This document shows, in pieces, positions 1 through 4,734 of a stretch of DNA of 6,759 nt. This DNA is from DAOTZU01 sp034433995. GTDB taxonomy: Bacteria > Chloroflexota > Anaerolineae > UBA1429. The position numbers and the translations under genes were made by a program. The notes beneath the pieces are model-generated. The model worked only from the letters and a program-made list of their open reading frames with translations, was not told where the DNA came from and did not search any database. The stretch spans positions 1 through 6,759 of the forward strand of contig DAOTZU010000138.1 in NCBI GenBank assembly GCA_034433995.1, in the 5' to 3' direction. Within the stretch, counting starts at the first letter, position 1. Every line of letters begins with the position of its first letter.

Positions 1-15
1 GAACCCGTCTTGTGC

Positions 16-117
16 CTAGTGCCACTTGAAAGCAGCGGCAGCCGAGGCAACCAGGCTAGCGATCACGATGGCTACGTACATCGCTTTGGCAACCACGGTA
101 TCGATGCGCCACTTCAT
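16..117 (-). CDS. Small single-pass membrane peptide (33 aa), unknown function
   Basis: I do not recognise this gene. The frame runs ATG to TAG and encodes 33 residues. It begins MKWRIDTVVAKAMY, continues through a hydrophobic stretch (about residues 14-30, rich in V, I, A and L), and ends with FKWH. A charged N-terminus, one membrane-length hydrophobic helix and a short polar tail fit a small inner-membrane peptide. The main support is translational: an AAGGAGG site lies 8 nt before the ATG, the best ribosome binding site in the window. It follows the 84-codon ORF on the same strand after a 211-bp gap, so it could be transcribed alone or from that ORF's promoter. No cleavable signal peptide is evident. 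It could be a stress-type or complex-associated small membrane protein, or a toxin-like peptide; the sequence does not decide. Chance occurrence with such a good RBS is possible but less likely. Confidence 0.58.
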   Translation of the reverse strand: MKWRIDTVVAKAMYVAIVIASLVASAAAAFKWH

Positions 118-125
118 GGGGAAAT

Positions 126-132
126 CCTCCTT
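126..132 (-). promoter_or_regulatory. Ribosome binding site AAGGAGG of the 33-aa peptide
   Basis: On the minus strand the sequence reads AAGGAGG, full complementarity to the 16S anti-SD core, with 8 nt before the ATG at 117. This site is the main reason to treat so short a frame as a real gene. Confidence 0.65.
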
Positions 133-186
133 GTGCATGTTTTTTAGGATTCCCCTTCGCTCCGCTTCAGCCTGTCGGCTGGGCCT

Positions 187-234
187 GGGCGCCTATCGGT
201 TATCCCCCCTTTCGGAATTGGCTCCAGATCGCCC
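187..234 (-). other. Possible structured 5' leader upstream of the 33-aa peptide
   Basis: The 211 bp between the two small ORFs (118-328) hold no credible gene. Read on the minus strand, GGGCG (230-234) can pair with CGCCC (187-191), enclosing a TTCC-GAAA-GGGG hairpin with a GNRA-type loop. A second small hairpin, CAGCC-GACA-GGCTG, follows at 168-181. I compared it from memory with glycine, fluoride, ydaO and c-di-GMP riboswitches and it matches none of them. The stems are short and this may be ordinary GC-rich sequence. I saw no convincing promoter here. Confidence 0.2.
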
Positions 235-328
235 GGATTTCAACTCACTACTGTTACAATTCTTAGGACGCAACTTGGACGCAATAGTTACGGCCTGGGG
301 AAAAATTGCGCCGGGTTCCACGCACCCT

Positions 329-583
329 TTATCGCCAACGCAGGGAGCGGTTGGAGAACCAGGCTGATGGGGACAGTTGCCTGGCCTCCGGGGGCAACGG
401 CCAGACCACCAAACGCGTCTGGCGACGGGCGGCATCGTCCCAAACCAGCGGCTCCACGGCGTGTCGCGCCCGACGGGTCCGTACGATGCGCCGCACCATC
501 AGGTACAGCAGACGCCCCACAACCAGCAGACACACCCCCGCCACGGCGCGCCAGCAGATCCCGCGCGCATCGCCCCATTTCAT
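329..583 (-). CDS. Hypothetical small membrane protein (84 aa)
   Basis: I do not recognise a family. The frame starts at ATG 583 and stops at TAA (329-331). Residues 13-30 form a hydrophobic segment (AVAGVCLLVVGRLLYLMV) followed at once by a basic cluster (RRIVRTRRAR, 31-40). This suggests one transmembrane helix with a cytoplasmic basic side by the positive-inside rule. The remaining 45 residues are soluble-looking, with several Trp and Arg. A purine-rich AAGGGGG lies 3 nt before the ATG, close but workable. Codon third positions are mostly G or C, as in the neighbouring genes, although in GC-rich DNA that is weak evidence. A candidate promoter lies upstream at 607-634, beyond the rubrerythrin terminator, so it would be a separate unit. 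Overlapping frames on both strands are less convincing because they lack an RBS. Confidence 0.45.
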   Translation of the reverse strand: MKWGDARGICWRAVAGVCLLVVGRLLYLMVRRIVRTRRARHAVEPLVWDDAARRQTRLVVWPLPPEARQLSPSAWFSNRSLRWR

Positions 584-606
584 AGGCCCCCTTGCAACCC
601 ACTGGC

Positions 607-634
607 ATGTTATTTCAAAGAATCCCTATGCCAA
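607..634 (-). promoter_or_regulatory. Candidate promoter for the 84-aa ORF
   Basis: On the minus strand TTGGCA (629-634, 5/6 to the -35 consensus) is followed after 16 bp by TAACAT (607-612, 4/6 to the -10). Transcription would start near 600, about 17 nt before the ATG at 583. Its place just past the rubrerythrin terminator makes sense for a new unit. Confidence 0.4.
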
Positions 635-674
635 TTTTACAGACGCGCCATCGCGGGAAAAGTTACGCCAAAAG

Positions 675-711
675 AAAAGGCGCCCAAGGCGATATACCTT
701 GGGCGCCTTTT
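675..711 (-). terminator. Intrinsic terminator of the rubrerythrin gene
   Basis: A perfect 15-bp inverted repeat, AAAAGGCGCCCAAGG (675-689) and its complement (697-711), encloses a 7-nt loop. On the minus strand the stem ends in a TTTTCTTTT run, and it starts about 12 bp after the rubrerythrin stop codon. On the plus strand the stem is followed by TTTTTC, so it could work in both directions, but no plus-strand gene ends here. Confidence 0.9.
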
Positions 712-722
712 TCGGGGCGCGT

Positions 723-1298
723 TCAGTAATTCTCGGCCAAGACTTCGTAATACGCCTGGGGATGGCGGCAGGCCGGGCAAATCTTGGGGGCAGACTTGCC
801 CTTGTGCACATAGCCGCAGTTGCGGCAGCGCCACTCCACCTCTTCATCCTTCTCAAAGACCTTGCCCGAGCGCACATTCTCCAAGAGCTTCAGGTAGCGC
901 CGCTCGTGCTGTTCCTCCACCTCGGCGATCTCGGTAAATACGGCGGCGATATGGGGGAAACCCTCCTGCCGCGCTATACCGGCGAAATCCTTATAGATCG
1001 TGGTCCACTCCATGCGTTCGCCTCTGGCCGCGGCCTCCAAATTCGCCGCCGTATCGCCAATGACGCCCGCAGGATAGGAGGCCGTGATCTCCACATCGCC
1101 CCCCTCCAGCAGCTGGAAGAACATCTTGGCGTGTTCCTTCTCGTTATCCGCCGTGTCTAGAAAGATGGCTGCGATCTGCTCATAGCCCTCTTTCTTGGCC
1201 ACCGAGGCGAAATAGGTGTAGCGGTTCCGCGCCTGCGATTCGCCCGCAAAGGCAGCCAAGAGGTTCTTTTCCGTCTGTGTCCCTTTGATGCTGGCCAT
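723..1298 (-). CDS. rbr: Rubrerythrin (non-haem diiron peroxidase)
   Basis: Rubrerythrin is a cytoplasmic enzyme that reduces hydrogen peroxide to water with electrons from NAD(P)H passed through rubredoxin-like carriers; it protects anaerobes from oxidative stress. The 191-residue protein has a four-helix ferritin-like domain (about 1-140) with all expected diiron ligands: E20, the E53-xx-H56 motif, E94, E97 and E128-xx-H131. A C-terminal rubredoxin domain follows, with C158-xx-C161 and C174-xx-C177 to bind one iron. Length and ligand spacing fit the classical two-domain form rather than the shorter or reversed variants. The ATG at 1298 is preceded by an AAAGGAGA site (1308-1315). It is a single-gene transcript with its own promoter (1351-1378) and terminator (675-711), and is divergent from the CYTH-CHAD gene. 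Nothing looks broken. Confidence 0.97.
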   Translation of the reverse strand: MASIKGTQTEKNLLAAFAGESQARNRYTYFASVAKKEGYEQIAAIFLDTADNEKEHAKMFFQLLEGGDVEITASYPAGVIGDTAANLEAAARGERMEWTTIYKDFAGIARQEGFPHIAAVFTEIAEVEEQHERRYLKLLENVRSGKVFEKDEEVEWRCRNCGYVHKGKSAPKICPACRHPQAYYEVLAENY

Positions 1299-1350
1299 TT
1301 TTTGTTCTCTCCTTTACTCTGGAACAAGAAATCTCGCCGATACAAGAGCC

Positions 1351-1378
1351 ATTATACCAGATTTATCCAAATTGGCAA
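1351..1378 (-). promoter_or_regulatory. Rubrerythrin promoter, extended -10 type
   Basis: On the minus strand TTGCCA (1373-1378, 5/6) and a perfect TATAAT (1351-1356) are 16 bp apart, and the -10 carries the TGG extension (TGn). Start of transcription would be near 1344, giving a leader of about 46 nt. A short palindrome CCAA-A-TTGG (1367-1375) overlaps the -35 and spacer and could be an operator half, but it is only 4 bp per arm. No PerR or Fur box was recognised. Confidence 0.75.
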
Positions 1379-1429
1379 GCCGCGGGACTTGGCCGTTCTC
1401 CACCGACGGCGGTGCCCTCTGTACGCCAG

Positions 1430-1458
1430 TTGTGTTATCTCTAGTTATTGTCTATAAT
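1430..1458 (+). promoter_or_regulatory. Candidate promoter of the CYTH-CHAD gene
   Basis: A perfect TATAAT (1453-1458) lies 17 bp after TTGTGT (1430-1435), which matches only the TTG half of the -35 consensus. Transcription would start near 1465, leaving a leader of about 28 nt with a G-run (1481-1487) as ribosome binding site. It is divergent from the rubrerythrin promoter; the two -35 elements are about 50 bp apart. Confidence 0.6.
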
Positions 1459-1492
1459 CGGTTCAGGCTCTTTGATCTATGGGGGGGCAAAC

Positions 1493-3055
1493 ATGACCAA
1501 CGAGATCGAATCTCGGTATCGTGTGCCCAAGCGGCGTCTCTTGGCCCAGTTGTGCCAGTTGAACCAGGCGGGCGATTACCAGGTATGCCCGCTGGATAGC
1601 ATCCACATCACCGATCGCTACCTTGATACGCCGGATCATGCGCTGCGCCGGCAAGGCTGGGCCTGCCGCCTCCGCTCTCAAGATGGGGTCTGGAGCGTCA
1701 CCTTGAAGGGCCCCAAGAATATCCAGGGGGCCATCACCTCACGGGAAGAGATGGAGGTTGGGCTCTCCGCGCCCACGGAAGATCCACAGCGTTGGCCGGA
1801 AGGACCCTTGCGCGAACGTGTGCTCAGCTTGAGCGGGGAGCTACCGCTCCAGGAGCTGCTCACCCTGCAACAGACCCGCCGGCGTTTTTTGGTCTGCCAA
1901 GGCGAACGGGAGGTGGCCCAACTTTCCCTGGATGAGGTCTCGTTGCCGCCCAAGAAACGGTGGCATCTCTTGGAATGCGAGCTGAGTGCCCAGGGGGAGC
2001 TGGCCGACCTTCAGCGCCTGGATGCCTTCTGGCGCGAAAAGTACGCTCTCCGTCCCGAGCCCCGCTCCAAGCTGCAATTGGCCTGGGAGCATCTGCATGG
2101 CAAGATCCCCCTCTCGGCGGAGGGCGCGCCCGCCAGGCCGCCGCTGCGCCCCTCCGAGCCCTTATCCCAAGCTGCCCGCACCATCTTGCGCTTCTATGCG
2201 CAGAAATTGGCAGCCAACGAGGAGGGCACCCGCCGTGGCGAGGATCCAGAGGCCCTGCACGACATGCGCGTCGCCGCCCGACGGCTGCGCTCCATGCTGC
2301 GCCTCTTGCGGCCCTTTCTTTGGTCCCCGCAATACTCCGCCTGCGAGGAGGGCCTGCGCCAGCTCGTGCGTGCCCTGGGCCCCGTGCGTGACCTGGATGT
2401 GGCCCTGGGCCAATTGGAGGCGCACATGGCCCAAGGGACGCCGGAACACGCCACCGCCCTGGCCCCGCTGCGGGAACATTGGCAAGCCTTGCGGGCCGAG
2501 GGTCGCCAAAGGTTATTGGCCCATCTGGACGGGCCCGCCTATGCTGCGTTCAAGGATGCCTTGCGCCAACTGGTGACCGATTTGCGGCCCTTCCCGCATC
2601 ATGGAAGCCAGGAAGACCCTGTGGGCCAGGTTGCCCCACGGTTGATCTATCTGCACTGGCAGATGGTCCGCGCCTACGAACCGGTCCTCGCCCAAGCCCC
2701 CATCGAGACCCTGCATATGTTGCGCATCGAATGCAAACGACTGCGCTATGCCCTGGAAGGGTTCGCTGCGGTCCTGCCCAAGAAGGTGGTCGCTTTCATC
2801 CCGGAGGTTGTTGCGCTGCAAGACCATCTCGGCACGATGCATGATGCGGCTGTGGCGGTGGACATGGTGGACGCATTCCTGCAACATGCCCCAGAGGCCG
2901 CTGCGGCAGGCGCCCTGGCCTACCGTGAGGCGCGCCGCGCCGAGATGGAGGAGCTGTATCGGGCCTTTCCCACGGCGTGGCACCGCTTCAACGGCCGGGG
3001 AGCGGCGCGGGCGCAAGAGCGCCTGCTGAAGATGCTGCCCCAGGACAAACGCTGA
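1493..3055 (+). CDS. CYTH-CHAD domain protein (triphosphate tunnel plus polyphosphate-binding)
   Basis: The 520-residue protein joins two phosphate-related domains. Residues 1-205 are a CYTH (triphosphate tunnel metalloenzyme) domain: E4-I-E6-S-R8 is the ExEx(K/R) signature, followed by DRYLDT (41-46), ACRLR (57-61), TLK (70-72), SREE (83-86), LDE (146-148), ECE (161-163) and SK (192-193). These charged residues line the tunnel that binds triphosphate and metal. The usual lysine of ExExK is arginine here. Residues 225-515 are a CHAD domain, a helical bundle with two repeats of the His-containing signature: LHDMRVAARRLR with H256 and LHMLRIECKRLRYALE with H408. CHAD proteins are known to attach to polyphosphate granules. 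A likely role is inorganic triphosphatase or polyphosphate binding in the cytoplasm; true activity is unproven. I chose ATG 1493 over the TTG at 1448 because the G-rich RBS at 1481-1487 sits just before it and TTG 1448 overlaps the -10. It converges on the kinase-like pair with a 4-bp gap. Confidence 0.94.
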   Translation: MTNEIESRYRVPKRRLLAQLCQLNQAGDYQVCPLDSIHITDRYLDTPDHALRRQGWACRLRSQDGVWSVTLKGPKNIQGAITSREEMEVGLSAPTEDPQRWPEGPLRERVLSLSGELPLQELLTLQQTRRRFLVCQGEREVAQLSLDEVSLPPKKRWHLLECELSAQGELADLQRLDAFWREKYALRPEPRSKLQLAWEHLHGKIPLSAEGAPARPPLRPSEPLSQAARTILRFYAQKLAANEEGTRRGEDPEALHDMRVAARRLRSMLRLLRPFLWSPQYSACEEGLRQLVRALGPVRDLDVALGQLEAHMAQGTPEHATALAPLREHWQALRAEGRQRLLAHLDGPAYAAFKDALRQLVTDLRPFPHHGSQEDPVGQVAPRLIYLHWQMVRAYEPVLAQAPIETLHMLRIECKRLRYALEGFAAVLPKKVVAFIPEVVALQDHLGTMHDAAVAVDMVDAFLQHAPEAAAAGALAYREARRAEMEELYRAFPTAWHRFNGRGAARAQERLLKMLPQDKR

Positions 3056-3059
3056 GATT

Positions 3060-3770
3060 TCAGATGGTGGGTTTGGTGGTCTTGAGGTCCGCCACCGTCG
3101 CCGCGATGGCCTCGCGCAGTTGCACGAACACATCGCGGATATCTTGGGTGGCATCAATATCGCAAAAGCCGTATTCCTTGCCCAATTGGTCAAACATCTC
3201 TAACATACGTCGCTGATAGGCGCAAAAACTCTCGTAATAATCCGCATAGCCCATAAAATCCATGCCCGATTCCCAATAATCAAACCCTCTGGCGCTCAAT
3301 ACACGGGGGATCAAGTGTTCCACCGTGGCGCGCAGGTAAAAGATGGCATCGGGCACCAGGGCGAACCCCAAAAGGGAGCGCACCCATTGGGGATCCACGC
3401 CCCGCACCACCGAGCGGGCGATGAGGGAATACATATAGCGGTCGGTGAGCACCACAAACCCCGCCCGCAAGGCCGGGATGATCTCCCGTTCCAGGCGGTC
3501 GGCGAAATCGGCAGCATAGAACATGGCCATGGTCCAATTGCCCAAGGTGTGCCCTTCCTTAGCCTGGGCGATGCCCACGCTGGCCAGCTCCGAGCGCTTG
3601 AGGCCGCTGGAGGAGACGGCGTACCCGTTGGCCTCCAGCCATTCCCGCAGGAGGGCGATCTGGGTGGAGCGCCCCACGCCATCGGGCCCCTCCAAGACGA
3701 TGAGTTTGCCCGGCAACCAGGTCTCGGAAACCCCCGGCAGCCCTCGGCCGTAGAAGCGCACCCTGGTCAT
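3060..3770 (-). CDS. Thymidylate-kinase-like P-loop protein, Walker A Lys replaced by Arg
   Basis: The 236-residue protein has the thymidylate kinase fold; the family moves a phosphate from ATP to dTMP. The P-loop reads GPDGVGRST (28-36), so the invariant Walker A lysine is R34, encoded CGC (3669-3671). Lys to CGC needs changes at all three codon positions, so a single read error does not explain it. The DRY motif (110-112) is intact in VVLTDRYMYS. The REPGGT motif of standard Tmk is absent; the same region reads SSSGLKRSEL. A WESGMD stretch (166-171) matches YEAGLD in its neighbour. It is a paralogue of the next gene upstream, roughly 40% identical by eye. Start: ATG 3770 overlaps that gene's stop as ATGA and has its own AAGGAGAG site; the longer frame to 3845 would add 25 residues inside the neighbour. 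It may be a weak kinase, a regulator or a partner subunit of its paralogue. Confidence 0.88.
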   Translation of the reverse strand: MTRVRFYGRGLPGVSETWLPGKLIVLEGPDGVGRSTQIALLREWLEANGYAVSSSGLKRSELASVGIAQAKEGHTLGNWTMAMFYAADFADRLEREIIPALRAGFVVLTDRYMYSLIARSVVRGVDPQWVRSLLGFALVPDAIFYLRATVEHLIPRVLSARGFDYWESGMDFMGYADYYESFCAYQRRMLEMFDQLGKEYGFCDIDATQDIRDVFVQLREAIAATVADLKTTKPTI

Positions 3771-4528
3771 GAGGCCTCTCCTTCCTGCACCAAGCTGCTC
3801 AGATAGCGCCCAGAGAGCTGCTCTTGCGAAAGCACGTGCCGCCAAGCGTTGGGCTCCACGCGCAAGGTGCCCCCCAGGTGCGGGCGAATGATCTCCCGCA
3901 CCACCTCTTGCTGGTTGACGATGGGCAGCCGCGCATCCACCACCGCCAGGCCGAACTCATCCACCAGACGCTCATATTCCTGCAAGATGCGCCCCTGAAA
4001 GAGCCGGTAGCTCTCGGCGGGATCATCGCTCAGGCCGAGATCCAAACCCGCCTCGTAGAATTTCAACTTGGGCCGGCCAGACATGATCCGCCGCAACGAT
4101 TCATCCAGCGGCACGCGAAAATACAGGGCCACCGTGGGCTTGACGGCGATGGAATAGACATCGCGCACCCACTGGGGATCCACGCCACGGGCCACGTCGC
4201 GCGCAAAGGCGGTGTAGATGTAGCGATCCGCCAGGACGATGGCGCCCGCCTTGAGGGCGGGGATCATCTGCTGTTGCAGGCGATGGGCAAAATCCACCGC
4301 GTGGAGCAGGCTGAAGGTGGTGGGGGTGAGGATCTGCTTCTTTTTACCCCGGCGGGTCGTTTCCCGCACCAAGGGGGACGAGTTCCACTCGCTGAACGCG
4401 ACACAATACCCCGAGGCCAAAAGCCATTTGCGCAGCAGATCGAGCTGCGTGCTCTTGCCCGAGCCATCTATGCCCTCTACCACAAACAATTTGCCGGGCA
4501 GCGGTGTTCCATCAGGTAAGGTGGCCAT
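3767..4528 (-). CDS. Thymidylate-kinase-like P-loop kinase (intact Walker A)
   Basis: The 253-residue protein is a nucleoside-monophosphate kinase of the thymidylate kinase family. It has a complete P-loop GIDGSGKST (19-27, K25), the DRY motif (101-103, in IVLADRYIYT) and a basic stretch RRIMSGRPKLKFYEAG (146-161) where the LID lies. Typical Tmk is 200-220 residues; this has extra length, mostly a C-terminal tail after about 215. The dTMP-site motif REPGGT is missing and that segment reads SEWNSSPLVRETT (46-58), so dTMP may not be the substrate. A housekeeping tmk probably exists elsewhere. The ATG at 4528 follows GGGAGGG (4536-4542) with 7 nt spacing, and a strong promoter lies at 4550-4578. 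It is the first gene of a two-gene operon; its stop overlaps the ATG of the paralogue by 4 nt, so translation is probably coupled. Confident of family, unsure of substrate. Confidence 0.9.
   Translation of the reverse strand: MATLPDGTPLPGKLFVVEGIDGSGKSTQLDLLRKWLLASGYCVAFSEWNSSPLVRETTRRGKKKQILTPTTFSLLHAVDFAHRLQQQMIPALKAGAIVLADRYIYTAFARDVARGVDPQWVRDVYSIAVKPTVALYFRVPLDESLRRIMSGRPKLKFYEAGLDLGLSDDPAESYRLFQGRILQEYERLVDEFGLAVVDARLPIVNQQEVVREIIRPHLGGTLRVEPNAWRHVLSQEQLSGRYLSSLVQEGEAS
3776..3783 (-). promoter_or_regulatory. RBS AAGGAGAG deciding the start of the second kinase-like gene
   Basis: On the minus strand AAGGAGAG lies 5 nt before ATG 3770, inside the last codons of the upstream gene. Together with the ATGA stop-start overlap (3767-3770) it favours this start over the in-frame one at 3845. 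Confidence 0.75.
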
Positions 4529-4549
4529 AAATCATCCCTCCCAAGGGAC

Positions 4550-4578
4550 ATTTTATTTAGAAGACAAGACAGCGTCAA
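4550..4578 (-). promoter_or_regulatory. Promoter of the tandem kinase-like operon
   Basis: On the minus strand TTGACG (4573-4578, 5/6) and TAAAAT (4550-4555, 5/6) are exactly 17 bp apart. The start site would be near 4543 and the leader about 15 nt, reaching the GGGAGGG ribosome binding site almost at once. The -35 is only 12 bp from the end of the MITE-like element, which may therefore shape local DNA structure at this promoter. Confidence 0.75.
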
Positions 4579-4590
4579 AACCCCGCGCTA

Positions 4591-4731
4591 GGAGGGTGTC
4601 GAGAAATGCTTCCGTCGGTTAGAAACCGACGGCGGGGGATGGCAAGCCCGCGTCGCGGGCTTGGCAAGCAGAGCCGTCGGATTCTATCCGACGGCGGGCA
4701 AGGCCTCTACGCACCTTTTTCAACACCCTCC
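4591..4731. mobile_element. MITE-like hairpin element with terminal inverted repeats (141 bp)
   Basis: The left end GGAGGGTGTCGAGAAATG (4591-4608) and the reverse complement of the right end, GGAGGGTGTTGAAAAAGG, agree at 15 of 18 positions. Ends of the GGGTGTTGAAAAA type resemble those of some insertion sequences (IS1182-like, from memory), so this could be a small non-autonomous derivative. Inside are three hairpins: CCGTCGGTT with loop AGA (4612-4632, 9-bp stem), CAAGCCCGCG with a one-base centre (4643-4663), and GCCGTCGGAT with loop TCT (4673-4695, 10-bp stem). There is no ORF. GCTAG occurs on the same strand on both sides (4587-4591 and 4734-4738) but not flush with the right end, so a target duplication is uncertain. 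It lies 3 bp past the FGGY gene stop and may act as its terminator. Copy number elsewhere would decide. Confidence 0.6.
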
Positions 4732-4734
4732 GTG

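Noticed and set aside
306..1160. 284-codon plus-strand frame
   Set aside because: It runs antisense through the rubrerythrin gene and its terminator; the translation shows no domain and is Arg-rich.
1448..1492. TTG start adding 15 residues to the CYTH-CHAD protein
   Set aside because: The TTG overlaps the likely -10 element and the extension precedes the EIES signature, which belongs at the N-terminus of CYTH domains.
2513..3193. 226-codon minus-strand frame across the convergent gene ends
   Set aside because: It overlaps most of the CHAD domain coding sequence and the end of the kinase-like gene; both of those have clear family motifs.
3771..3845. 25-residue N-terminal extension of the Walker A-variant kinase-like protein
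   Set aside because: It lies wholly inside the upstream gene, is Ala/Arg-rich without family match, and the ATG at 3770 has both an RBS and the ATGA overlap.
3767..4528. PPK2-type polyphosphate kinase instead of a thymidylate-kinase-like protein
   Set aside because: PPK2 shares the fold but has a different P-loop ending (GK followed by Gly or Asp) and other motifs; GIDGSGKST and the DRY motif fit the Tmk family.
4591..4731. CRISPR-like repeat reading of the similar hairpins
   Set aside because: Only two related hairpins in opposite orientation with a central palindrome; no regular direct repeats or spacers.
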